From Deltaproteobacteria bacterium (GTDB taxonomy: Bacteria; Desulfobacterota_D; UBA1144; Nemesobacterales; UBA2774), in assembly GCA_029262275.1 (NCBI GenBank), contig JAJCZS010000042.1:21257-85256 (forward strand): DNA of 64,000 nt, given 5' to 3'. Shown here piece by piece: positions 44,806-54,756 of this stretch (positions within the stretch are counted from its first letter, which is position 1; the number at the start of each line of letters is the position of its first letter). The notes under the pieces were generated by a model that had not been told where the DNA came from, did no database searches, and worked only from the letters and a program-made list of their open reading frames with translations. The translations under genes and the position numbers were made by a program.

Positions 44806-46536
44806 TTACTTTCTTGCGCTGAACTTAATTCCAGCCTTGTTTCTATCCCAGGTTTTATCTGTGATTTCTTTAATCTCAGCAACTTTGATTTTCTGGGTTG
44901 CTGTAACAGGGAAACCATCTTCATATATTTCGATAAACCTTGGAACCATAGCAACCATAACTCTCTCGGCCATCCAGTGGCTAAATTCTACAGGGTCAAA
45001 TTCTGCCCCTGCCTTTAAAGTCACATTTAGCTTAATTTCATCATCAGACACATTCGGGAGTCTAATGCCGACAGCAATAGCTTCTTGTAGAGCCTCATAT
45101 TGTATAGCAACATCTTGAACAGCTATCGGATCAACGTTTTCTCCAGATACCCTGATTCTGCTGAATCTTCCGGCGAAGTAATACCTTCCGTCAATACCTC
45201 CAGCGAATAGGTCATCTGAATTAAAGAAACCATCGTCATCAAATGCTTCTCTGGTTCTTCTTTCATCTTTGAAGTATTCGTTTAGTGTTGTGTGTGGAAC
45301 GAGGGGTTTAATATATAATAGCCCTTTGGCCTCATCTGGAGGTGTAGGATCTTCATAGGGATCCCAGAAAGGTCTTATAACCTTTGTAATGTCTTCTGGG
45401 TCTCTGAGCTCTGTATAGTATCCATCCATTGGAAATCCTGATGAACCTGGTCTGTGGTCTTCTGGGTCTTTCCAAAGTACCATTCCCATCTCAGTTGAAC
45501 CATAACCATCGATTACCCTAACTCCAAATCTCTCCTGAAACTCAGCCAAGTTTCTTGGCGCAGGGGAACCAAGCATTATTCTAATTTTATGTTTCTTATC
45601 CCACTCTGATGGCTCTGCAGCCCATAGATATTCTGCAACAGCTCCAAGCATATTAACACATGTAGCTCCACAACCGGCTGCCCATTTCCAGAAACTGGAT
45701 GCTGAGAACCTTGTGAAGAATACTGCGGTTGCTCCTGCTCCCATAGCGCTGAACAGACACATAACCTGTGCATTTGCATGTCCAAGTGAGAGTATGCTCA
45801 TAAGTGTGTCTTCACTTCTAACACCCTGCTGCTGTAGATATGCTCTTACTGTCATCAGAATACCACCTTGGTCTCTAGCAACACCTTTTGGCATTCCTGT
45901 AGTACCTGATGTGAACATACATCTTTCCATATCGTGAGTTGTTACTTCAACACCTGTATTATCGCTTGAAGCATTATCAAACGCTGTAGCAAAAGGTAGT
46001 GTTTTTATTCCACCAATGTCAGAAGGAACCTCACCAGGGTCACCTGTCATAAAGATTACTTTAAGGTTCTCTATATCACCTGCAATCTCTTCTAGTAAAG
46101 CTAAGCTTCCAGGGTCAACGATAAGTGACTCCATTTCAGAGTAATTAATTACATAAGCAAGCCTTTCACCCTTTTCATCTTTATTGATAGGTACTTGAAT
46201 GCCGCCTAGTTTGTGAATCGCAATAATTGAAGCTACATACTCAGAGCAGTTGAGCATATACATTCCAACTTTGTCGCCCTTTTTTACTCCAAAGTCATTT
46301 ATTAGGCCATTAGCAACTCTATTAGCCCACTCATTTGTTTCCTTATATGTATAACTTTCAGAAACCTCTCCATCGTTATTAGCAATTTTAAACATTGCTT
46401 TATCTGGGAATTGTTCTGCTCCCATCTCGAGACATTTTGTGATCGGCTGCCATTCAGTCGAGTCTTCAAAATTCCCGAACGGAAGTGTTCCTTCTCCTAG
46501 ATATTGTACATCTCGGGGTCTAAATAATAAACGCAT
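44806..46536 (-). CDS. AMP-dependent acyl-CoA synthetase/ligase (paralog 1)
   Basis: ANL P-loop RCMFTSGTTGMPKGVARD, VIDGYGSTEMG, TATQKIKVAEI. Confidence 0.92.
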   Translation of the reverse strand: MRLLFRPRDVQYLGEGTLPFGNFEDSTEWQPITKCLEMGAEQFPDKAMFKIANNDGEVSESYTYKETNEWANRVANGLINDFGVKKGDKVGMYMLNCSEYVASIIAIHKLGGIQVPINKDEKGERLAYVINYSEMESLIVDPGSLALLEEIAGDIENLKVIFMTGDPGEVPSDIGGIKTLPFATAFDNASSDNTGVEVTTHDMERCMFTSGTTGMPKGVARDQGGILMTVRAYLQQQGVRSEDTLMSILSLGHANAQVMCLFSAMGAGATAVFFTRFSASSFWKWAAGCGATCVNMLGAVAEYLWAAEPSEWDKKHKIRIMLGSPAPRNLAEFQERFGVRVIDGYGSTEMGMVLWKDPEDHRPGSSGFPMDGYYTELRDPEDITKVIRPFWDPYEDPTPPDEAKGLLYIKPLVPHTTLNEYFKDERRTREAFDDDGFFNSDDLFAGGIDGRYYFAGRFSRIRVSGENVDPIAVQDVAIQYEALQEAIAVGIRLPNVSDDEIKLNVTLKAGAEFDPVEFSHWMAERVMVAMVPRFIEIYEDGFPVTATQKIKVAEIKEITDKTWDRNKAGIKFSARK

Positions 46537-46746
46537 TATACTCCTCCTTACTTAATTTCTATGTTCCAGACCAGCGAATAATATAATTCTATATAGATAC
46601 ACTTGTCAAACTGTCTCTAATGCCAGCAAATAATAGAGCTTTCGTTTAATTGGATATAAGAGTGTATGATTAATCAATAGTCAGTTACTATTGGTGTTAA
46701 TTTTCATAAATCCATAGAGTATTGATTTAAGGATTTGAGGTTCCCT

Positions 46747-47712
46747 ATGAGTGTCGCTCTATCTATAATTTTATTTGTGGTGGGCATAATAATGCTCTTT
46801 TTGGGTGGAGAGGGTCTTGTAAAGGGCGCGTCTCGCCTAGCTCGCATACTTGGTATAAGCCCAGTTGTGATAGGTCTGACTGTCGTTGCATTTGGCACTT
46901 CGGCTCCAGAGTTTGTTGTAGGTTTGATCGCTGCGCTTCAAGGAGCAAATGATGTGGTACTTGGGAATATTATTGGAAGTAACATATCAAACATAGGCTT
47001 AATACTTGGAATAGGGGCAGTAATTAGCCCACTTATTATCCACGGTAAATTAATCAAAGTAGAAGTTCCATTTATGATTGTTTTATCAATCATACTCTTT
47101 GCAATCTCCTGGAAATTTAATTTAGGATTGCTTCCTAGTGCATTTTTGTTTGGATCTTTAATCGCCTTTACTCTTTATAGTTACTTTGCATCTAAAAAAG
47201 AACCTAAACTTATTGAAGAGGAATATAAAGAGTTCATAGGTTCAAATGGTTCGATCTGGAAGCAGTTTCTTTTTATAGTTCTTGGACTTGTTGCACTTGT
47301 CGTAGGAGCCCGTCTTGTTGTTGATTCAGCCATATTTATTGCGAGAATATTTGGGATAAGTGAGCTTGTTATTAGTATCACCGCTGTTGCTATCGGCACC
47401 TCTTTGCCAGAGCTTGCCACCACCATTGTTGCTGCTCTTAAAAGGGAACACGATATAATTGTTGGAAATATAATTGGAAGCAATATTTTTAATATTGGAA
47501 TACTAGGTCTTGTTTCTATTATTCATCCCATCAAAGTAGATAGTGAACTTCTAAAGTTTGAATTTCCGGTGATGCTCTTTTTCTCAGTCCTAATCCTGCC
47601 AATTATGATGACAGGAAAAAGAATTAGCAGAGTTGAGGGGATTTCATTGTTAGTTCTCTACGCAGTTTTTGTCTATATGGTTTTTAGTGGATCTACCTTG
47701 ATCGGAATTTGA
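46747..47712 (+). CDS. Calcium/sodium (CaCA family) antiporter
   Basis: Duplicated alpha repeats GTSAPEFVVGLIAALQGANDVVLGNIIGSNISNIG and GTSLPELATTIVAALKREHDIIVGNIIGSNIFNIG. Confidence 0.95.
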   Translation: MSVALSIILFVVGIIMLFLGGEGLVKGASRLARILGISPVVIGLTVVAFGTSAPEFVVGLIAALQGANDVVLGNIIGSNISNIGLILGIGAVISPLIIHGKLIKVEVPFMIVLSIILFAISWKFNLGLLPSAFLFGSLIAFTLYSYFASKKEPKLIEEEYKEFIGSNGSIWKQFLFIVLGLVALVVGARLVVDSAIFIARIFGISELVISITAVAIGTSLPELATTIVAALKREHDIIVGNIIGSNIFNIGILGLVSIIHPIKVDSELLKFEFPVMLFFSVLILPIMMTGKRISRVEGISLLVLYAVFVYMVFSGSTLIGI

Positions 47713-49417
47713 GATCAGTTGTATTCCTATCCCAAGTGTTATCAGATATCTCTTTAATCTCTGCAACCCTTATTTTCTGTGTAGATGTTACAGGGAAACC
47801 CTCTGGATAAACTTCTATAAACCTAGGGATCATAAAAACTGGGGATATTTCCGCCATCCATTTAGAGAACTCAACTGGATCAAAGTTTTCACCTTTTTTT
47901 ATGGTTAGATTAAGCTTTATCTCGTCATCTGATACATTTGGCAGCCTTATACCAACTGTTATAGCTTCTTGTATTGCACCGTATTGCATTGCCACATCTT
48001 GTACAGCTATGGGGTCCACGTTTTCTCCTGAAACACGGATTCTACTATAACGACCTTGGAAGTAAAACCTACCATCAATACCCGCTGCAAATAGATCATC
48101 AGAGTTGAAAAAACCGTCATCATCAAATGCTTCTCTTGTGCGTCTTTCATCTTTGAAATACTCATTCAACGTCGTGTGCGGTATAAGAGGTTTTATAAAT
48201 AAGAGCCCCTTTGCCTCATCAGGAGGAGTGGGGTTTTCAGAGGGATCCCAAAACGGACGCATTACCTCACTTGTGTTCTCAGGGTCTCTAAGCTCAACAT
48301 AATAGCCTTCCATTGTATACCCGGACGAGCCAGGACGGTGGTCTTCTGCATCTTTCCAAAGCACCATTCCCATCTCTGTAGAGCCGTATCCATCAATCAC
48401 GCGGGTGTTAAATCTTCTCTGGAATTCTTCTAAGTTACGAGGAGCAGGTCCTGAAAGCACCATTCTGACATTATGCTTATCGTCCCACTCGCTTGGCTCA
48501 GCTGCCCATACATACTCTGCAACTGCTCCCAGCATGTTTACATGAGTAGCTCCGCACTCAGCTGCCCATCTCCAGAAACTTGAAGCTGAGAAACGGGGAT
48601 AAAAGACAGCTGTTGCCCCAGCTCCTATGGCTGTGAAAAGTGCCATTACCTGAGCGTTGGCATGTCCTAAAGTGAGCACACTCATAAGTATGTCTTCACT
48701 ACGAACTCCTGATTGCTGAATATACCCTCTAACTGTGAGCACGACACCGCCGTGGTTCCTGGAAACTCCCTTTGGCATTCCAGTAGTTCCTGAGGTAAAC
48801 ATACACCTCTCTACATCTTGGGTAGTTACTTCCACACCCGGATTGTCACTTGAGTAGTTTTCAAAAGTAGTAAAAGGAAGCGTTTTAATGCCAGCTATAT
48901 CTGAGGGAATGTCTTCAGAGTTCCCAACAGTAAAAATAACTTTAAGATTTGTTAAATCCTTAGCAATCTCTTCTATAAAAGGAAGGCTTTCCTGGTCTAC
49001 AACAAGGGCCTTTGTTTCAGAGTAGTTTATGACATATGCGAGTCTTTCGCCTTTTTCGTCCTTGTTAACCGGTACTTGTACGGCACCAGTTTTATGAGTA
49101 GCAATAATGGACACAACATATTCGGCGCGGTTAAGCATGTATATGGCAACTTTGTCACCTTTATTAATTCCGAAGTCCTTAATCAAACTGTTTGCTATTC
49201 TATTGGCCCAATTATTTGTTTCTTCGTAGCTATAATCTCCGGTTATTTTTCCTTCTGAATCCGCTACCCTAAACATAGTTTTCTCAGGGAACATCTCGGC
49301 ACCTTTTTCAAGGTATTTTGTAATCGGCTCCCACTTTGCAGTATCATTGAAACCGCCAAATGGGAGATTGCCTTCTCCAATGTATTTAGGATCGCGTGGC
49401 TTGAATAGTAACTCCAT
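47693..49417 (-). CDS. AMP-dependent acyl-CoA synthetase/ligase (paralog 2)
   Basis: RCMFTSGTTGMPKGVSRN; collinear along its length with the 44806-46536 product. Confidence 0.92.
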   Translation of the reverse strand: MELLFKPRDPKYIGEGNLPFGGFNDTAKWEPITKYLEKGAEMFPEKTMFRVADSEGKITGDYSYEETNNWANRIANSLIKDFGINKGDKVAIYMLNRAEYVVSIIATHKTGAVQVPVNKDEKGERLAYVINYSETKALVVDQESLPFIEEIAKDLTNLKVIFTVGNSEDIPSDIAGIKTLPFTTFENYSSDNPGVEVTTQDVERCMFTSGTTGMPKGVSRNHGGVVLTVRGYIQQSGVRSEDILMSVLTLGHANAQVMALFTAIGAGATAVFYPRFSASSFWRWAAECGATHVNMLGAVAEYVWAAEPSEWDDKHNVRMVLSGPAPRNLEEFQRRFNTRVIDGYGSTEMGMVLWKDAEDHRPGSSGYTMEGYYVELRDPENTSEVMRPFWDPSENPTPPDEAKGLLFIKPLIPHTTLNEYFKDERRTREAFDDDGFFNSDDLFAAGIDGRFYFQGRYSRIRVSGENVDPIAVQDVAMQYGAIQEAITVGIRLPNVSDDEIKLNLTIKKGENFDPVEFSKWMAEISPVFMIPRFIEVYPEGFPVTSTQKIRVAEIKEISDNTWDRNTTDLKFRSR

Positions 49418-49467
49418 AGTAGTACTCCTTAGTCTATAATTGATTCACAGAAGAATACATAATTTAA

Positions 49468-49483
49468 CCGAGCGCATGCTCGG
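49468..49483 (-). terminator. Candidate terminator downstream of trpEG
   Basis: CCGAGC-GCAT-GCTCGG hairpin 16 bp past trpG stop; modest U-tract. Confidence 0.5.
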
Positions 49484-49498
49484 GATCAATGTTGATTA

Positions 49499-50083
49499 CT
49501 ATCTTCGGTTTTTCTTCTTAGCAATAGTAATAAAATTATTGAGTAGCTCTTTTCCGTGTTTAGTTAGAATAGATTCGGGATGGAATTGTACCCCTTCGAT
49601 TAAGTGTTCTTTGTGCCTAATTCCCATTATCTCTCCCTCATCAGTCCAGGCAGTAATTTCAAACACATCGGGCAGTGATTTTTTGTTTATAAGAAGTGAA
49701 TGATAGCGCGTGGCCTCAAAAGGGTCAGGAATGTTCTTGTAGATTCCTTTGCCATCATGATGAATCTCCGAGGTTTTACCGTGAAGCAGTCTATCGGCTC
49801 TGACAATCTTAGCCCCGTATGCATATGCTAGGGATTGATGGCCCAGACATACTCCAAGAATAGGCATCCGTCCTGCAAATTCCTTTATAGCGTCAACCGA
49901 AATTCCAGCTTCTTTAGGCGTACAGGGGCCAGGAGATACTACCATCATGTCAGGATTAAGTTCCCCTATGTCTTCTAGCTCTATTTTGTCATTTCTGTGT
50001 ACTACAACTTCCTCACCCAGCTCAGCCAAATAATGAACCAAGTTATAAGTAAAAGAATCGTAGTTGTCTATCATTAATATCAT
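49499..50083 (-). CDS. trpG: Anthranilate synthase component II / glutamine amidotransferase
   Basis: MILMIDNYDSFTYNLVHYL, ILGVCLGHQSLAYAYG, VQFHPESILT. Confidence 0.94.
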   Translation of the reverse strand: MILMIDNYDSFTYNLVHYLAELGEEVVVHRNDKIELEDIGELNPDMMVVSPGPCTPKEAGISVDAIKEFAGRMPILGVCLGHQSLAYAYGAKIVRADRLLHGKTSEIHHDGKGIYKNIPDPFEATRYHSLLINKKSLPDVFEITAWTDEGEIMGIRHKEHLIEGVQFHPESILTKHGKELLNNFITIAKKKNRR

Positions 50084-50093
50084 TTTATCTCTG

Positions 50094-51572
50094 CTATAAA
50101 CCTGATTTTGTCACTTCAATAGCCCTGACCAGAGCTTTTACTTTATTTACAGACTCTTCGTATTCTTTCTCCGGTTTTGAATCGGCAACTATACCAGCAC
50201 CTGCCTGAATATATATTTCACCATCTTTTATAACAAAAGTTCTTATAGTAATGCAAGTGTCCATGTTACCTGAGAAACTAAAGTAGCCGACAGCCCCACC
50301 GTAGGCTCCGCGTCTGCCGTGCTCCATTTCCTCTATTATTTCCATTGCCCTTACTTTTGGTGCTCCCGACAGAGTGCCTGCGGGGAATGTTGCTTTTAAG
50401 ACATCAAAAGCATCTTTTTTCTTGCTCAGTATTGAAATTACGTTTGATACTATATGCATTACGTGTGAATACCGCTCTATTATCATAAGCTCATCGACCT
50501 TTACGGTACCAGTATCTGAAATACGTCCTAGATCATTTCTTGCCAGATCCACAAGCATTATGTGCTCTGCTCTTTCTTTAGGGTCGGCGAGGAGCTCTTT
50601 TTCAAGTTTTAAATCTTCTTTTTCAGTTTTCCCTCTGGGTCTTGTGCCTGCAATCGGACGGCTCTCAACTCGCCCGTCTTCAACCCTTACCATTACTTCT
50701 GGAGATGATCCTACAAGAGTCTCAGTCTTCGTGTTCAAATAGAACATGTAGGGAGAGGGGTTTAATACCCTAAGTGATCTATATAAGTCAAAGGGATCGA
50801 CGTCAAGTTTGGTTTTCCACCTTTGAGCGATTACTGCCTGGATTATATCTCCAGCTTTTATATATTCCTTAGTTTTCCTAACAGCTTTTTTATAATCTTC
50901 TGGTTTAAAATTCGATTTGAGCTTAGGGGCTCCCTTTTTCTTTTGATCTTTATTACTCTTATATAGACTGACAGGTTTTCTAAGTTTTTTTACAATATCT
51001 TCGATTTTGTTTGTAGCCTGGTCATATGCCTTTTTTGCATTTTTAGCATCCGGTACATAAGCATTATAGATTATCTTTATTTTATGATTCACATTGTCAA
51101 AAACAAGCACTGTATCAGTGATCATAAAAAGAGCATCCCAAAGGCCTAAGTCGTCTATTCCTATCTCAGGTAAATCCTCAACATGTCTGACTATGTCGTA
51201 GCTGAAATACCCTACAGCTCCTCCGTGGAACCTAGGAAGTTCAGGAGTGCTAACAGGTTTATACCTAGACAACAGATCTCTTAAAGCGGAGATTGGATCG
51301 CCTTTGCTCTTTTTGGTCTTGCCGCCCTCAGTTATTTCAATGTTTCCATTTTTGGATTTGAAAATAACAGTTGGTTCTGATCCAAGGAAGCTGTAACGTC
51401 CCCATTTCTCTCCCCCCTCAACGCTTTCGAGTAAAAAAGAGTACTTTCCTGACTCGATTTTCTTAAAAGCTGATACAGGAGTATCAAAATCGGCAAGCAC
51501 TTCCTGCCAGACCGGTATTAAATTTCCTTTTTTGAGTTTCTTCTTAAATTCGCTAAATGAAGGGGAAATCAT
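50094..51572 (-). CDS. trpE: Anthranilate synthase component I
   Basis: PSPYMFYLNTKTETLVGSSPEVMVRVEDGRVESRPIAGTRPRG, ATFPAGTLSGAPKVRAMEIIEE; start MISPSFSEFKKKL likely (track ORF begins 51608). Confidence 0.94.
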   Translation of the reverse strand: MISPSFSEFKKKLKKGNLIPVWQEVLADFDTPVSAFKKIESGKYSFLLESVEGGEKWGRYSFLGSEPTVIFKSKNGNIEITEGGKTKKSKGDPISALRDLLSRYKPVSTPELPRFHGGAVGYFSYDIVRHVEDLPEIGIDDLGLWDALFMITDTVLVFDNVNHKIKIIYNAYVPDAKNAKKAYDQATNKIEDIVKKLRKPVSLYKSNKDQKKKGAPKLKSNFKPEDYKKAVRKTKEYIKAGDIIQAVIAQRWKTKLDVDPFDLYRSLRVLNPSPYMFYLNTKTETLVGSSPEVMVRVEDGRVESRPIAGTRPRGKTEKEDLKLEKELLADPKERAEHIMLVDLARNDLGRISDTGTVKVDELMIIERYSHVMHIVSNVISILSKKKDAFDVLKATFPAGTLSGAPKVRAMEIIEEMEHGRRGAYGGAVGYFSFSGNMDTCITIRTFVIKDGEIYIQAGAGIVADSKPEKEYEESVNKVKALVRAIEVTKSGL

Positions 51573-51674
51573 GTGGAGAAAGGATAAAAGGGGTAAATTT
51601 AAAGTCAAGCAGGGGGTTTAAAAGTTATCTCTATACTGTATTATTTTCCATCGAATACTTCTACCCAAATCGAT

Positions 51675-53057
51675 ATGGAGGCATTGTCAGACGTGAGTAT
51701 AAATCCTGCAATATTTAGAGAATATGATATAAGAGGCGTTACAGGGAAGGATATAGACGAGGAAGTTTTTGAAACAATTGGCAAAGCTTACGGCACTTAT
51801 ATGAAAAAACTTGGTGCCTCCAATATTTCAATGGGTAGGGACTGTAGGCTTACTTCGCCTGAGCTCTCTGCGGCTTTTGCAAGAGGTCTTAATTCAACAG
51901 GTCTAAATGTTTTTGACATTGGAATGGTCTCAACTCCAATGCTTTATTTTTCTTTATACAATCTAGAAGTAGATGGCGGAGTCATGATTACAGCTAGCCA
52001 CAACCCGGGGGAGTACAATGGTATCAAACTGTCTGCCGGGAAAAATTCACTATTTGGAGAGCACATACAAGAAATAAGAATTCTTGCGGAGAGTGGTGAA
52101 TTTGCTTCGGGTTCCGGAAATGTACAAGAAGCTGATATAAGAGCTGATTATATTAAATTTCTAAAAGATAATCTTGATATCAAACCGGGTTTGCGAATTG
52201 CAGCTGATTATGGAAACGGGATGATAGGGATTATTGGTCCTGAGGTATTTAGAGAGTTTGGCTGTGAAATTACCGAGCTTTATGAAACTCCTGATGGAAC
52301 TTTTCCCAACCACCATCCAGACCCAACGGTTGAAGAGAACTTAGCGGAGCTAATAGATAGTGTTAAGAAGAACAATCTGGAAGTTGGGCTGGGATTTGAC
52401 GGAGACGGAGACAGGATAGGGGTAATTGATGAAAACGGCGAGATTATATGGGGAGACATGCTTGTCCTAATATTTGCCAGGGATATTTTAACTAGAGAGC
52501 CGGGATCAAAGTTCATAGGCGATGTTAAATGCTCTACAAGCTTATTTAGAGGAATTGAAGACGCTGGAGGAGAGGCTATTATGTGGAAGACGGGGCACTC
52601 TCTTATCAAAAGTAAAATGAAAGTAGAGAACGCCGCTATGGCAGGGGAGATGAGCGGGCACATATTTTTTGCCGACAAGTTCTTTGGCTATGATGATGCT
52701 CTATACGCTGCACTTCGTTTACTTGAGATTATCTCTACAACTGGCAAAAAAGTATCTGAGCTGCTAGAGGGTATTCCGCATTCTGTATCCACACCTGAGA
52801 TAAGATTGGACTGTCCAGAGGAAATTAAATTTGAGCTTGTGGAGAAAGTGAAAAATAAACTAAGCCAGGATCACCAGGTTATTGATATAGATGGAGTTAG
52901 AATTGAGTTCCCATATGGATGGGGTCTTATAAGAGCATCTAATACTCAGCCTGCTCTTGTTTTACGCTTTGAGGCAGATGATGACGAGAAGCTTCAGGAG
53001 ATTAAATCAATAATAGAGGGAGAATTAAATTCCCAAATGACTGAGCTTACTTCTTGA
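51675..53057 (+). CDS. Phosphomannomutase/phosphoglucomutase
   Basis: FREYDIRGVTGKDI, GGVMITASHNPGEYNGIKL, GLGFDGDGDRIGVID. Confidence 0.95.
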   Translation: MEALSDVSINPAIFREYDIRGVTGKDIDEEVFETIGKAYGTYMKKLGASNISMGRDCRLTSPELSAAFARGLNSTGLNVFDIGMVSTPMLYFSLYNLEVDGGVMITASHNPGEYNGIKLSAGKNSLFGEHIQEIRILAESGEFASGSGNVQEADIRADYIKFLKDNLDIKPGLRIAADYGNGMIGIIGPEVFREFGCEITELYETPDGTFPNHHPDPTVEENLAELIDSVKKNNLEVGLGFDGDGDRIGVIDENGEIIWGDMLVLIFARDILTREPGSKFIGDVKCSTSLFRGIEDAGGEAIMWKTGHSLIKSKMKVENAAMAGEMSGHIFFADKFFGYDDALYAALRLLEIISTTGKKVSELLEGIPHSVSTPEIRLDCPEEIKFELVEKVKNKLSQDHQVIDIDGVRIEFPYGWGLIRASNTQPALVLRFEADDDEKLQEIKSIIEGELNSQMTELTS

Positions 53058-53065
53058 TGGTGGGC

Positions 53066-54205
53066 TTAATTTTGATCTGAGTTGCTTAGGTCTTCAATCA
53101 AAGATTCTAAATTCTCTAAACTTATTTCATACTGTTCTGAAATTCTTTTAAGATCAGACTCCGCAATATCAATTTGTGGTCTGATGCTATCACTTACTTC
53201 AAACTCGGGTTCCCATCCTTCTTGTCTAATAGCTAGTTGAGCCACGTCCCATCTTGAGTAGTGTCCTAGGGAGTCGAAGATAGCTTTTACAGCTTTTATC
53301 TGATTTGCATAGCACTCGGCATAGATAATAGCGTCTTTTTCAAAATTGGGTTCTGCCAAATACCTTCCTGCAGGATTCACTATTGAGCTTCCGCCTTTAG
53401 CCCAGTCATAATTTATGTGATCACCGTCTCTTATTCCGTGCCATTTCTCGGGAAAGTCCTCTGAGTCTAAATACCCACATCCGCTTAGAACAAAAGCCCC
53501 CGCTTCAAAAGCGTGCACTTTTATCAAAGCCTGAATGTTGCAGTTTATTGCTCCCTCACTCGTATCTGCAACAAGCAGTTTCTCCTCCCCTCTTTTCCAG
53601 TTACCCGGCCATACTGCAATATGGAATTCTTCCCCTCTGTGTATCATCGCAGCTCTGACAAGGGTCATATGGTTTTCCCAACAAATTAGACCCCCAATGC
53701 GTCCTATCTCCGTATCAAATACTTTTATATCGCTTGCGTCTCCCTGGCCCCAATAGATTCTCTCTGTGTAGGTTGGCATGATTTTTCTATGCTTACCCAT
53801 TACTTCCCCGTATTTATCTATAAACAGCAAGCTGTTGTAGACTGTCCGGCTTCCAGGTCTATCATCAAGCTCGTTGCAGCCTATTACTACATATGCTCCG
53901 GCTTTTTTCGCAGCTTCCCCAAGGGCTTTGGTATCTTCGCTCGGTATTTGCAGTGAGTTGTCTTGAAGACCGATCATGAAATCAGTCCATTCATGAGGAG
54001 GGGTTTCGTATCCGACAGTATAGTAAGCTGGGTAGCCCGGTATATAGGATTCAGAGAAGGTTATAAGCTCCGCACCATTTTTCCCTGCATCCTCTATTAA
54101 CCCGCAAGCCTTCTCAATGGTCCTCTCCTTATCCATAAACACAGGAGAGGCTTGAATGACTGCTACTTTTACCTTTTCTCTTCCACCTAAAACTTGTTTT
54201 CCCAT
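53066..54205 (-). CDS. Nitrilase (branch-1 type aliphatic nitrilase/cyanide hydratase-like)
   Basis: FSESYIPGYPAYY, GKHRKIMPTYTERIYWGQGD, GGLICWENHMTLVRAAM. Confidence 0.92.
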   Translation of the reverse strand: MGKQVLGGREKVKVAVIQASPVFMDKERTIEKACGLIEDAGKNGAELITFSESYIPGYPAYYTVGYETPPHEWTDFMIGLQDNSLQIPSEDTKALGEAAKKAGAYVVIGCNELDDRPGSRTVYNSLLFIDKYGEVMGKHRKIMPTYTERIYWGQGDASDIKVFDTEIGRIGGLICWENHMTLVRAAMIHRGEEFHIAVWPGNWKRGEEKLLVADTSEGAINCNIQALIKVHAFEAGAFVLSGCGYLDSEDFPEKWHGIRDGDHINYDWAKGGSSIVNPAGRYLAEPNFEKDAIIYAECYANQIKAVKAIFDSLGHYSRWDVAQLAIRQEGWEPEFEVSDSIRPQIDIAESDLKRISEQYEISLENLESLIEDLSNSDQN

Positions 54206-54214
54206 ATAGATAAC

Positions 54215-54586
54215 CTAAGTAGTAATAATTCTGCTTCCTTCAGGCTGTTGACCCTCTGTTTTTTTGGCTCTCATTTCGATTAGCTGAAGAAGTCTATTTT
54301 TAAACTCCTCATCATATGCACATATGGATGGAATGATATAGCCCATCATGGCTATTTGAAGTAAATATTCTGTATTGGCTCGTAGAAAATCATCCTCCAT
54401 TTGCTCTCCATATGATTCTTTAAGCGTAGCATAAATCGTCTGCCCAACTTCACCTGTTACTTCTGTTACACTTTTTGTACCCTGTGTTTGCTGATTAAAT
54501 TGGACTCCGAGATTAAAAGCCATAAGTATAGTATTTGCAAGTGTATCCATTCCCCCCTGGCCTTGTGGTTGATCTTGTTCAGACAT
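54215..54586 (-). CDS. Hypothetical protein co-oriented upstream of nitrilase
   Basis: 123 aa ORF with RBS-like ggaggtaatt; no family recognised. Confidence 0.6.
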   Translation of the reverse strand: MSEQDQPQGQGGMDTLANTILMAFNLGVQFNQQTQGTKSVTEVTGEVGQTIYATLKESYGEQMEDDFLRANTEYLLQIAMMGYIIPSICAYDEEFKNRLLQLIEMRAKKTEGQQPEGSRIITT

Positions 54587-54756
54587 GTAATTACCTCCTT
54601 ATTTTTAAAGTTTTAGTCTAACACATTATCTAAATTATGCCGACACAATAAGCTATAACTACGTCTAGATAAACTGTAGATCATAGGAGATCAATTTGAT
54701 TTGAAATGTTAAAAGTGTCAAAGTAATAAGGTCATTAAAACATAGGAGGATATGGT

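Noticed and set aside
44766-44954. N-terminal extension of TadA in the ORF track
   Set aside because: The extension overlaps the 3' end of the acyl-CoA ligase; the start at 44765 gives a standard TadA N-terminus.
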